Assembly (NCBI GenBank): GCA_017860555.1
Contig: JAGDMJ010000010.1
Location: forward strand, 1 to 17,156
Origin: Bacteroidota bacterium
GTDB taxonomy: Bacteria > Bacteroidota > Ignavibacteria > UBA10030 > UBA6906
Length of the DNA stretch: 17,156 nucleotides
Direction: 5' to 3'
Shown piece by piece: positions 7,978 through 15,437 of this stretch. The notes beneath the pieces are model-generated. The model made no database searches, was not told the origin of the DNA, and was given only the letters and a program-made list of their open reading frames with translations. The position numbers and the translations under genes are program-made. Positions within the stretch are counted from its first letter, which is position 1. The number at the start of each line of letters is the position of its first letter.

Positions 7978-9534
7978 CTATTTCTTTCCCTCCTTCGACT
8001 CGAGCTTTCCCTCCACTTCCAGCACCACCACCGACATGGGAGGAAGAGAGGCTTCAAGCCCTTCGCCGCGCACCTTGAAATCGGAAAAGGTTTTTGGCTC
8101 TACCACATGTGGACGGTCGAACGTGTTATGCGCGTTCATCGCCGTCGCAGTGATGACCTGGCCCGTAGCACGCACCGGGGAGAATTTCACGAACGAGCAG
8201 GAGAGCTTCTGCGCGTTCCCGGGGTCCAGGTTTGCCAGTGAGACGTGCACCCTCCCGGTGCTATCGAGGGAGGCGGAGCAGTTTACGGCCTGAAGCTTAT
8301 CCTTGCCCTGGACATAATCGGGGGACTCTACCTTTGTCGGGAGCCAGAGCGCGTCATGATGGACCTTGAACAGATCGAACACATGATAGGTGGGCGTGAG
8401 CACCATCTTCTCCCCCTCCGTCAGGGCCATTGCTTGCAGGACGTTGACGGTCTGCGCGATGTTCGCCATGCGGACCCGGTCGCAGTGATTGTTGAAGATG
8501 TTCAGATTGCACGCCGAAGCGACCGCGTCCCGCAGAGTATTCTGCTGGTAGAGGAAGCCCGGATTGGTACCGGGCTCCACGCCGTGCCAGGTTCCCCACT
8601 CATCCACGATGAGCGCCACCTTCTTCTCCGGATCGTACTTGTCCATGACCGCGCATTGCTTCGTCAGGTATTCGTCGATCTTCATCGTCGTATTGAGGAC
8701 ATTGAACCAGCCCTGCTCGTCAAACTCCGCGGCGGGCTTGCCATCACTGAATGCATAGTAGTGATACGAGAGGCCGGAAAAATGCTGCCGGGCTTCCCGC
8801 ATGAGGACTTCGGTCCAGTTGTAATCGTCGCCGTACTTGCCGCTGGCGATCTTGAAGACCTTGTGCTCGCCAAAATTGCGGGCATAGGTCCCGAATTGTT
8901 TCGCAAGGTCGGCATAGTATTCGGGACGCATATTGCCCCCGCATCCCCAGCTCTCGTTCCCAATCCCCCAGTACTTCACCCCCCAGGATTTTTCCCTGCC
9001 ATTCTTCTTCCTGGCTTCGGTCATCGGGCTGATGTTGTCCGAGTTGACGTACTCGACCCACTGAGAAAATTCCTGGACAGTCCCGCTCCCCACGTTGCCG
9101 CAAATATATGGCTCACAATCGAGTTGTCTGCAGAGCTCCAGGAATTCATGCGTGCCGAAACTGTTGTCCTCCGTCACGCCTCCCCAGTGGGTGTTGATCA
9201 TGGAAGGGCGTTTGCTCCGCGGTCCGATGCCGTCCATCCAATGATACTCGTCGGCAAAACATCCTCCTGGCCACCGCAATACCGGCACCTTGATCCGTTT
9301 CAATGCCGCAACGACATCGTTGCGTATCCCGTTCGTATTCGGGATGGGCGAATCCTCCCCTACCCAGTATCCGCCGTAAATGCAATGGCCAAGGTGTTCG
9401 GAGAAATGACCGTAGATATTTCTGTTAATCCTGGTCTTCGGATCCGACGCGTCGACAACAACCCTGCTTTCCTTCGTCTGCGCACCGGCCTGGATCCCTG
9501 CGAAGAGAAGGGCGAGAAGAACGGAACTTTTCAT
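7978..9534 (-). CDS. GH51 alpha-L-arabinofuranosidase, secreted
   Basis: A 518-residue protein with a Sec signal peptide (MKSSVLLALLFAGIQAGA, cleavage near residue 18). It shows GH51 hallmarks in order: INRNIYGHFSEHLGHCIYGG (37-55), VPVLRWPGGCFADEYHW (83-99), YWGIGNESWGCGG with acid/base Glu194, LSYHYY (255-260), LIVDEWGTWH with nucleophile Glu312, and a C-terminal beta-sandwich ending in PPMSVVVLEV. The reaction is release of terminal alpha-L-arabinofuranose from arabinan, arabinoxylan or arabino-oligosaccharides. The gene begins 9 bases after the GH5 stop; its Shine-Dalgarno GAGG (9542-9545) overlaps the GH5 stop codon, so translation is probably coupled. Many GH51 enzymes are cytoplasmic, so export here points to periplasmic or extracellular debranching. 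Specificity within GH51 (including rare endoglucanase activity) cannot be read from sequence alone. Confidence 0.93.
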   Translation of the reverse strand: MKSSVLLALLFAGIQAGAQTKESRVVVDASDPKTRINRNIYGHFSEHLGHCIYGGYWVGEDSPIPNTNGIRNDVVAALKRIKVPVLRWPGGCFADEYHWMDGIGPRSKRPSMINTHWGGVTEDNSFGTHEFLELCRQLDCEPYICGNVGSGTVQEFSQWVEYVNSDNISPMTEARKKNGREKSWGVKYWGIGNESWGCGGNMRPEYYADLAKQFGTYARNFGEHKVFKIASGKYGDDYNWTEVLMREARQHFSGLSYHYYAFSDGKPAAEFDEQGWFNVLNTTMKIDEYLTKQCAVMDKYDPEKKVALIVDEWGTWHGVEPGTNPGFLYQQNTLRDAVASACNLNIFNNHCDRVRMANIAQTVNVLQAMALTEGEKMVLTPTYHVFDLFKVHHDALWLPTKVESPDYVQGKDKLQAVNCSASLDSTGRVHVSLANLDPGNAQKLSCSFVKFSPVRATGQVITATAMNAHNTFDRPHVVEPKTFSDFKVRGEGLEASLPPMSVVVLEVEGKLESKEGKK

Positions 9535-9543
9535 TGATCGACC

Positions 9544-10908
9544 TCATGGTTGATGGTAATAGGCATAGAGAGAGTCCTCCGCGCCGAGCCGCATCATCTT
9601 GAACGCATGCTCGCGGATGATACGGATCGTCGTAGTATCCGCGTAAAAAACGGAGTTGAATCCCTGCGGTTCCTGCGGCGGGTCGCCGAGAAACGGGTCG
9701 CCGGGACGCCACATGTTGTCGGGATGCTGCGCCTTCCCTTCACCCCCCCAGGTCCAGAAATTCGTGCCGGCCAGAGGGGACCCGGCGCGCGCCGAATCAT
9801 AGACCACGGAGAAGACCTTCGCAAAGTACCGGTCGCGGGCTGTCGTCGGGCTTCCCGGCGCACAGGCGGCGCTGTCCCGCGCCAACCCGAATTCCTCCAT
9901 CACAAGCGGTTTTCCCATCTCCCGGGCAAGCAGACAATGTTTCCGGATATACTCCAGCGCCTTTTCCTCCGAAGAAGGCAACGTCTCCTCGAATTTCAGC
10001 GGGTCGAACCACCCCCAGTTCTTCGGCCAGACATGGCAGGTCACGTAGTCGATTGATCGAAACTGATGCGCTTGTACATATGGCTCCTCAGCCCAGGCGA
10101 AGCCGATTGTACCTTCGCTTCCGGTGGAGACCAGGTGATTGGTGTCGAGCGAATGGATGTACGAGGCGGTCTCATCGATCCACCGATTGAACGTCGGGAG
10201 GTTGGCCTGAGTTTCGGGGCCATCGGGACCGGGGCGCGGTTCATTTGCCAGCTGCCACGACATGATGGTGGGATCTTCCGGATAATATCTTCCGTTGCAG
10301 CTGTTCTTGCGCGTGACAATGTTCTTCACAAAGTTCCGGTACATCTCGTTCGCTTTTCGGTCCCCATAGAACTTCGCTGAGAAGAGCATGAAGGCGCGCC
10401 ATCCATGGGCGGGATTTTCCGGGTCCATTCCCTCTCCTCCATTGGCCCAGACATTGTACTGCGCCATTCCTCCCGACCACTCCCAGTAATTGTTCAGGTA
10501 CATTACCGCATGCATGTGACGCTTTTCCATTTCTGCAAGCAGGAAGTCGAGCCCGATGAGCAGGTCCTCATCCACGACACCCGGCGCCTTTTGAATGGCC
10601 GGCTTCACGGAGCGCTTGATATACGATTCCTCCGAAGCGGCAAGGACTCTCAGGTTCATCAGCCCGAGAGCCTGCAGGGAGTCAAGCTCGCGTAGGAGCC
10701 GCTCCCGGTTGCCTGTCGGGCCTGGCGAACCCAGGTAGCATCCGTACCAGAGATTCGTCCCTGCGTAGTAGTATGGCTTGCTGTTATGGATGAACTGCGT
10801 CCCCTTCACCGTTATGAAATCATCCGGTTCCCGGGCGGTAAAGAAGCCTGAACAGGACTCAAGAACGAAAATGAGAACAAGAGCGGGAAGAACAATGCGA
10901 TGATTCAT
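9544..10908 (-). CDS. GH5 (subfamily 7-like) endo-beta-1,4-mannanase, lipoprotein
   Basis: A 454-residue protein with a lipoprotein signal: positively charged start, hydrophobic core and LESC with Cys19 as the lipidation site. The mature part begins FITVKGTQFIHNSKPYYYAGTNLWYG, typical of fungal/plant-like GH5_7 mannanases. Further motifs are LRVLAASEE, MYLNNYWEWSGGMAQY, IMSWQLANEPRP with acid/base Glu223, VTCHVWPKNWGW, and LVMEEFGLARD with nucleophile Glu339, then FWTWGGEG. The enzyme should cut internal beta-1,4-mannosyl bonds of mannan or glucomannan at the cell envelope, supplying oligosaccharides to the symporter/epimerase/GH130 route. Start 10908 is chosen because AAGGA (10914-10918) lies 5 bases upstream and it gives a proper lipoprotein signal; the frame is open to 10953. 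First gene of a two-gene unit with GH51; divergent from the GH106-like gene. Confidence 0.92.
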   Translation of the reverse strand: MNHRIVLPALVLIFVLESCSGFFTAREPDDFITVKGTQFIHNSKPYYYAGTNLWYGCYLGSPGPTGNRERLLRELDSLQALGLMNLRVLAASEESYIKRSVKPAIQKAPGVVDEDLLIGLDFLLAEMEKRHMHAVMYLNNYWEWSGGMAQYNVWANGGEGMDPENPAHGWRAFMLFSAKFYGDRKANEMYRNFVKNIVTRKNSCNGRYYPEDPTIMSWQLANEPRPGPDGPETQANLPTFNRWIDETASYIHSLDTNHLVSTGSEGTIGFAWAEEPYVQAHQFRSIDYVTCHVWPKNWGWFDPLKFEETLPSSEEKALEYIRKHCLLAREMGKPLVMEEFGLARDSAACAPGSPTTARDRYFAKVFSVVYDSARAGSPLAGTNFWTWGGEGKAQHPDNMWRPGDPFLGDPPQEPQGFNSVFYADTTTIRIIREHAFKMMRLGAEDSLYAYYHQP

Positions 10909-11177
10909 GGGTTTCCTTGCAGCCTGTGTTGTCACTGATCCTCTCTGGACCAACTGGGAGCCGCGCAGCTTGGCGAGGCTTTGATCGGCTCGGAATCACT
11001 GGAAGATCGCGTTTCGTGCCAACAAGAAACAGAGAAAATCGTCAAAAAAGCAACTCCCGGATGGCAGATTGTTCTTTTCATGCCGTGCAGCCCGGGATCG
11101 GCCTTGGGTGGGAAGCTCTACCCTCTTCCCGTTTTTTGTCGTATATTGGCTCCACCTCACCACCACAGGAGCCAACC
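10909..11177. promoter_or_regulatory. Divergent intergenic region between GH5 mannanase and GH106-like genes
   Basis: This 269-base stretch holds no supported gene and must carry the start signals for both directions. It contains the 14-bp element at 11026-11039, a TTTTGTCGT (11134-11142) also found at 1650-1658 before the symporter, and TATATTGG at 11142-11149, one base from the TAnnTTTG box but without a clear upstream partner. AGGAG at 11167-11171 is the ribosome binding site of the GH106-like gene. The exact promoters are not identified. Confidence 0.35.
11026..11039 (+). repeat. Second copy of the 14-bp element of 1618-1631
   Basis: GAAACAGAGAAAAT is identical to 1618-1631 and sits in the corresponding place, a divergent intergenic region upstream of a plus-strand carbohydrate gene. 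A shorter match, GAAACAGAG, also occurs at 14454-14462 in a convergent region, which weakens the case that the core is a specific site. Confidence 0.35.
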
Positions 11178-14100
11178 ATGTCCCTCGACCCTCTCTCTCC
11201 ACGCTTGTTGCAGAATCTGATGCCTGGCCTCGTGTTTCTCATCGTTTGCGCGACGATGCTCCCTGGTTGCTCAAAAAAGGAAGCCGAGCCGACCGGCAAG
11301 GTCCAATCGTTTGAGACGCTGAAGACCGTGTTCAAGAACCCGCCCGCACGGTATCGCTCCGCTCCCCTCTGGGTTTGGAACGATGACATGACCGAGGAAC
11401 AGATCGACACACAGCTCGCTGACTTCAAGGACAAAGGGATCGGCGGTGTGTTCGTGCATCCCCGCCCCGGTTTGATCACTCCATACATTTCCGACAGGTG
11501 GAACGCCCTCTTCAGATTTACGACCGAGAAAGCGCGCGCGCTTGGGATGGAAGTATGGATCTACGATGAGAATTCCTACCCGAGCGGATTCGCGGGCGGA
11601 CATGTCCCCGCCCAAATGCCGGAATCGTACAACGAAGGTATCGGCCTGATCATGACCACGGCCGATCGGTTTCCATCGAGGCTGCAAAGGCATCTTCTGG
11701 TGATACTCAAAAAGGAAAAGGACGGATACGTTGATGTGACGGCGGACTCTGGAGCCGAGGCAGGAAAGAAAGGCGTCTATGTTTTCTTCGAGAAGGAATT
11801 TTACGAGACGGCCCCCTGGTACGGAGGATACTCCTACGTGGATGTACTGCGCAAGGGGGTCACGGAGAAATTCCTCGAGGTCACAATGCGAGGATATGAG
11901 GCGGTTGCTCGCGAAGAATTCGGCAAGACGGTCCGCGGCAGCTTCACGGATGAACCTCATCTGCTGGCCGGGAAAGGGATCAGGTGGACTCCCGATCTCT
12001 TTTCACAGTTCCAGCAACGCTGGGGTTATGACCTGCGGCCCCATCTCCCTTCGCTCTGGAACGACGTCGGCGACTGGCGGCGTGTCCGACACAATTATTA
12101 CGATGTCCTCCTTGACCTGTTCGTGGAACGGTGGGCCAAACCGTACTACGAGTATTGCGAAAAAAACAAGCTCGAGTTTACCGGACACTACTGGGAGCAT
12201 GCCTGGCCAAGCCCGGTCATGGGACCTGACAACATGGCGATGTATGCCTGGCACCACATGCCCGGCATTGATGTGCTGATGAACCAGTACAGCGAAAAGA
12301 CCGACGCCCAGTTTGGCAACGTGCGCTCGGCGAAAGAACTGAGCAGCGCTGCAAACCAGATGGGCCGATCACGCACCATGAGCGAAACATACGGTGCCGC
12401 CGGGTGGGCGCTCAGGTTTGAGGATATGAAGCGGATAGCGGACTGGCAGTATGTACTCGGGATAAATTTCGTCAACCAGCATCTTTCCTATGTGACGATC
12501 AAAGGGGCCCGTAAACGCGACCATCCGCAGTCATTCTCCTACCATGAGCCATGGTGGCATCTCTACAGGTACATGGGGGACTATTGCGGTCGAATGTCCC
12601 TCGCCCTTTCCGCCGGACAGCAGGTCAACAAGATCCTGGTACTGGAGCCGACCACGACGGCATGGACGCGCTATGCCCGGCAAGGAACCAACCACAAAGC
12701 TTTTGCGGAGTTTGGCCAGGCATTTCAAGACTTTGTCACGGGCCTGGAAAAGCAGCAGATCGAGTACGATCTCGGGTCCGAAAGCATCATTCGGCAGGCT
12801 GGGAGCGTCGATGAGGGAAAGTTCGTCGTGGGACACAGGTCCTATGACCTGGTCGTTCTGCCCGCGCAAATGGATAACCTGAACAGCAAGACCGCCGATC
12901 TGCTTGAGCGATATCTGTCGCAGGGAGGAAAGGTCCTCGCTTTCGGGGATGCCCCTTCGCTGATCGACGGGTCTCCAAGCGACAAGCCGGCACAACTGGC
13001 CGATGCGTCTGCCGGCCGATGGATCCGTGTCGATTCCCATCTCGACGCAAAAGTCCAGGAGCTACTCGTGTCAAAGGATTTCATGGTGAACAACCTGCCC
13101 GGAGTGGGCGGATTGCTCTATCATCACCGAAGGCAGCTGGACGACGGCCAGATCGTCCTGCTCACTAACACAAGCCTCGACCAGTCGTCGGTGGGAACGC
13201 TTCAGGTTAAGGGAGCGTCAGCGTTTGTGTTGAACGCCCTTGACGGCGGTATCACGCCGTACCCCGCGACCGCCGACGGTGAGATGCTCTCCCTGGCATT
13301 CGATGTGCCACCTTCCGGTGCGCTCCTGCTTTACATCGGAGGAACATCCGCCACGGGCACCGTTCCCCCGGCGGGGCCTCGCGAGCAATCACCGGTTCCG
13401 CCGGACGGACCAATGACGATCAAGAGAACCCACCCTAACACGCTTATTCTGGATTACTGTGACATCAAATTCCAGGACGGAAAGAGAATAAAGGACGTCT
13501 ACTTCTACGCTGCTGCCGACACCATTTTCAAGACGTTCGGCCTCTACGGAAATCCCTGGAGCAGGGCCGTGCAGTATAAATCTGATATCCTGGACAAGGA
13601 TCATTTCCCAGAAGCTTCAGGATTCGAGGCGACCTTCCGACTCTCCGTCGGCCGGGGAACGGACCGAAACGGATTGCGTGCGGTAGTGGAGCGGCCCGAG
13701 CTCTGGAGCCTGATGGTGAACGGGACAGCGGTGGAACCAGTGCAGGGCGAGCAGTGGCTGGACAAAGCATTTGGGGTTTACGACATCGGGAAACAGACGG
13801 TGGAAGGCGAGAACCATCTCACCCTGGTCGCGTCACAGATGACCATCCATTCCGAACTGGAGCCCATCTACATTCTGGGCGACTTCGGGCTGGAAAAGCA
13901 GGAGCTCGGTTGGCGCTTGACGAAGGCCCCTGCACCGGTCGCTGGATCATGGATCACGCAAGGGATGCCCTTGTACCCGTTCGGCGTAGCGTATAGCACC
14001 TCATACCAGGTGGCCGGGAGAGAAGACAGTTACATCGTGCGTCTTCCCGAGTGGGCGGGAACCGTGGCGGAAGTGCGTGTGAATGGAAAGCCGGCGGGGA

Positions 14101-14381
14101 TAATCGCCTGGCAGCCCTACGAGGCGGACATCACGAGTATGCTTCAGGAGGGAAAGAACGAGGTTTCGGTGATTGTCTATGGTAGTCTGAAGAATCTCCT
14201 AGGGCCGCTTCACCACAGTCCACCCCCCGGAGCCGCCTGGCCGACACAGTTTGAAGCCGGGCCAGCCCATCAGCCTCCGGGAGCCGAATATGACGTTATC
14301 AGCTACGGGCTGTCCGGGGAGTTTCAACTGATACGGAGCGGCAAAAGTGCGGGGACAACGCTCGCCGGCACATCCCGGTGA
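11178..14381 (+). CDS. Large lipoprotein glycoside hydrolase, GH106/GH2-like, specificity unassigned
   Basis: A 1067-residue protein with a lipoprotein signal (hydrophobic core, LPGC, Cys31). After a short linker, a TIM-barrel-like region begins APLWVWNDDMTEEQIDTQL and continues GIGGVFVHPRPGL, MEVWIYDENSYPSGFAGG, SFTDEPH (Glu259) and TMSETYGAAGW (Glu403). Glu259 and Glu403 are candidates for the catalytic pair, by inference. At about 475-620 is an alpha/beta domain with KILVLEP, YDLVVLP and YLSQGGKVLAFG, like the flavodoxin-type domain of beta-galactosidase/GH106 proteins. The last third is beta-rich; VRVNGKPAGIIAWQPYEADIT (about 964-984) resembles the GH2-type sugar-binding jelly roll. This architecture recurs in proteins annotated as GH106-type rhamnosidase relatives, so a rhamnose or other side-chain glycosidase is possible. 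Start 11178 is chosen for AGGAG 6 bases upstream and the signal; the frame is open to 10917. Confidence 0.72.
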   Translation: MSLDPLSPRLLQNLMPGLVFLIVCATMLPGCSKKEAEPTGKVQSFETLKTVFKNPPARYRSAPLWVWNDDMTEEQIDTQLADFKDKGIGGVFVHPRPGLITPYISDRWNALFRFTTEKARALGMEVWIYDENSYPSGFAGGHVPAQMPESYNEGIGLIMTTADRFPSRLQRHLLVILKKEKDGYVDVTADSGAEAGKKGVYVFFEKEFYETAPWYGGYSYVDVLRKGVTEKFLEVTMRGYEAVAREEFGKTVRGSFTDEPHLLAGKGIRWTPDLFSQFQQRWGYDLRPHLPSLWNDVGDWRRVRHNYYDVLLDLFVERWAKPYYEYCEKNKLEFTGHYWEHAWPSPVMGPDNMAMYAWHHMPGIDVLMNQYSEKTDAQFGNVRSAKELSSAANQMGRSRTMSETYGAAGWALRFEDMKRIADWQYVLGINFVNQHLSYVTIKGARKRDHPQSFSYHEPWWHLYRYMGDYCGRMSLALSAGQQVNKILVLEPTTTAWTRYARQGTNHKAFAEFGQAFQDFVTGLEKQQIEYDLGSESIIRQAGSVDEGKFVVGHRSYDLVVLPAQMDNLNSKTADLLERYLSQGGKVLAFGDAPSLIDGSPSDKPAQLADASAGRWIRVDSHLDAKVQELLVSKDFMVNNLPGVGGLLYHHRRQLDDGQIVLLTNTSLDQSSVGTLQVKGASAFVLNALDGGITPYPATADGEMLSLAFDVPPSGALLLYIGGTSATGTVPPAGPREQSPVPPDGPMTIKRTHPNTLILDYCDIKFQDGKRIKDVYFYAAADTIFKTFGLYGNPWSRAVQYKSDILDKDHFPEASGFEATFRLSVGRGTDRNGLRAVVERPELWSLMVNGTAVEPVQGEQWLDKAFGVYDIGKQTVEGENHLTLVASQMTIHSELEPIYILGDFGLEKQELGWRLTKAPAPVAGSWITQGMPLYPFGVAYSTSYQVAGREDSYIVRLPEWAGTVAEVRVNGKPAGIIAWQPYEADITSMLQEGKNEVSVIVYGSLKNLLGPLHHSPPPGAAWPTQFEAGPAHQPPGAEYDVISYGLSGEFQLIRSGKSAGTTLAGTSR

Positions 14382-14406
14382 TATCAGGAGGGTAATACGA
14401 AGGAAA

Positions 14407-14440
14407 AGAGCCCCACCCTGCTACGCCCTGATGGGGCTCT
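14407..14440. terminator. Bidirectional terminator between convergent genes
   Basis: AGAGCCCCA (14407-14415) pairs perfectly with TGGGGCTCT (14432-14440) around a 16-base loop. It lies 25 bases after the GH106-like stop and 27 bases after the VOC stop on the other strand. On the minus strand the stem is followed by TTTTCCTT, on the plus strand by CGGTCTTTCT, so it probably ends transcription from both sides, more strongly from the minus strand. Confidence 0.75.
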
Positions 14441-14467
14441 CGGTCTTTCTCGTGAAACAGAGCAAGG

Positions 14468-14851
14468 CTATCGCGCCGATGGATCATTCTGCATGACTCC
14501 GAAGATGTTCCCCTCGGAGTCCTTGCAGTAGGCAAGCCACCCCACCCCGGGCACCGGCATTTTAGGGACGACGTTTTGTCCGCCGTTGTGTTCGACCTTC
14601 CGCACGGCATCGTCCACTGAGGCAACATCCACGGTGCAGACGAACGCTACCACTGCAGTTCCGTCAATCGTGCCTCGCCGCTTCACAATGCCTCCATTGA
14701 TCCCAGGCTCACTCTCTTTTCCCGTGGTGACAAGCCAGTACTCCACCGGTCCCTCCCATTTGTCGCACTGCCAATCAAAGACAGCGCGATAGAATTCCGC
14801 CGCACGTCGCGGGTCTTCAGCATGGATCTCAAAGTGTACAACGCGGTTCAC
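14468..14851 (-). CDS. VOC (glyoxalase/bleomycin-resistance fold) family protein A
   Basis: A 127-residue cytoplasmic protein with two beta-alpha-beta-beta-beta halves. It opens RVVHFEIHAEDPRRAAEFY, with His6 in the usual first metal position, then FDWQCDKW, EYWLVTTG, GINGGIVKR, and the second half AFVCTVDVASVDDAVRKVEHNGG and YCKDSEGNIFGVMQND. Such single-domain VOC proteins are common and mostly uncharacterised; glyoxalase, dioxygenase or antibiotic-binding roles cannot be told apart here. Start chosen at GTG 14851 because GGGGAG (14857-14862) lies 5 bases upstream and the family N-terminus begins there; the frame is open to 15040 but that part overlaps the upstream VOC gene. It follows VOC protein B by 20 bases, so the two form an operon. 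Confidence 0.85.
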   Translation of the reverse strand: MNRVVHFEIHAEDPRRAAEFYRAVFDWQCDKWEGPVEYWLVTTGKESEPGINGGIVKRRGTIDGTAVVAFVCTVDVASVDDAVRKVEHNGGQNVVPKMPVPGVGWLAYCKDSEGNIFGVMQNDPSAR

Positions 14852-14871
14852 CTGGGCTCCCCTCTCTTCCG

Positions 14872-15255
14872 TTATGATTGTGGTGCTTCGTACAGCGCAC
14901 AAACAGCTCCCGCCGGGTCTTTGATCACACAATAGCGCCCTTTGCCACTCCCCCGCGGTCCCAACAATACTGACCCTCCGCGCGCCGCGCACTCGCTCAT
15001 CGAGGCGTCCAGGTCCGCCACGGTAATGTAAATGAGCCACTGCGGCGGAATACGGGCATTCTGTCCACGCGCGTGGCAGATCCCCGCCGCGGGCGTCTGC
15101 GTCCCGGGAAGATTCATGCAGAAATCCTGGTAGTCCCCCATTGGCACCTCGGATGGTTCCCAGCCGACAACATGCTGATAGAACGTGCGAAGCGCAGGTG
15201 CGTCAGGTATAGTGAGATCGACCCATGCTATCGAGCCAGCGTCGAGCGTATCCAT
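14872..15255 (-). CDS. VOC (glyoxalase fold) family protein B
   Basis: A 127-residue protein, the same length as its downstream neighbour and of the same fold: GSIAWVDLTIPDAPALRTFY, VVGWEPSEV, then GICHARG, WLIYITVADLDASMSECAARGG and YCVIKDPAGAVCALYEAP. The first metal-ligand position is Trp11 instead of His, while the C-terminal Glu (ALYEA) is present, so metal binding is doubtful. Start ATG 15255 has GAGGA (15261-15265) 5 bases upstream. First gene of the VOC pair, and a perfect palindrome (15277-15299) stands just before its ribosome binding site. Function unknown; the pair has no evident link to the polysaccharide genes. Confidence 0.85.
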   Translation of the reverse strand: MDTLDAGSIAWVDLTIPDAPALRTFYQHVVGWEPSEVPMGDYQDFCMNLPGTQTPAAGICHARGQNARIPPQWLIYITVADLDASMSECAARGGSVLLGPRGSGKGRYCVIKDPAGAVCALYEAPQS

Positions 15256-15276
15256 GGCCGTCCTCTACGTTGTTCT

Positions 15277-15299
15277 GCCCACGTTAGCGAAACGTGGGC
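15277..15299. promoter_or_regulatory. Perfect 9-bp inverted repeat upstream of the VOC pair
   Basis: GCCCACGTT (15277-15285), loop AGCGA, AACGTGGGC (15291-15299). It lies 21 bases before the start codon of VOC protein B and about 11 bases from its Shine-Dalgarno. There is no T-run on either side, so it is unlikely to be a terminator. It could be an operator for a dimeric repressor or an RNA hairpin affecting translation. Confidence 0.5.
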
Positions 15300-15399
15300 A
15301 TATTGTCAAGAGCAGCCAGGGAAAGACGCGGGTCTCAATTGCCACAACCTAGGGTCTACACCGGGTGGGGGTTTCAATCACGTCGACATGGAGAGATTG

Positions 15400-15428
15400 C
15401 TTCGGGGCGCCTGACGGCGCCCCAGAAG
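15400..15428 (-). terminator. Strong GC hairpin after the ABC permease gene
   Basis: GGGGCGCC (15404-15411), loop TGAC, GGCGCCCC (15416-15423), extended by CTTC/GAAG with a one-base bulge. It starts 10 bases after the permease stop codon on the minus strand, the right place for an intrinsic terminator, although the following minus-strand bases (GCAATCTC) are not a proper T-run. Confidence 0.6.
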
Positions 15429-15437
15429 ACCAACTTG

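Noticed and set aside
8245..9537. 430-codon open frame on the plus strand, antisense to nearly all of the GH51 gene
   Set aside because: The opposite strand encodes an unmistakable GH51 enzyme with both catalytic Glu motifs; the antisense frame shows no recognisable domain and is explained by the GC-rich codon usage of the real gene.
14454..14462. Third GAAACAGAG match
   Set aside because: Only 9 bases match the 14-bp element and it lies between convergent genes where no promoter is expected; likely chance.
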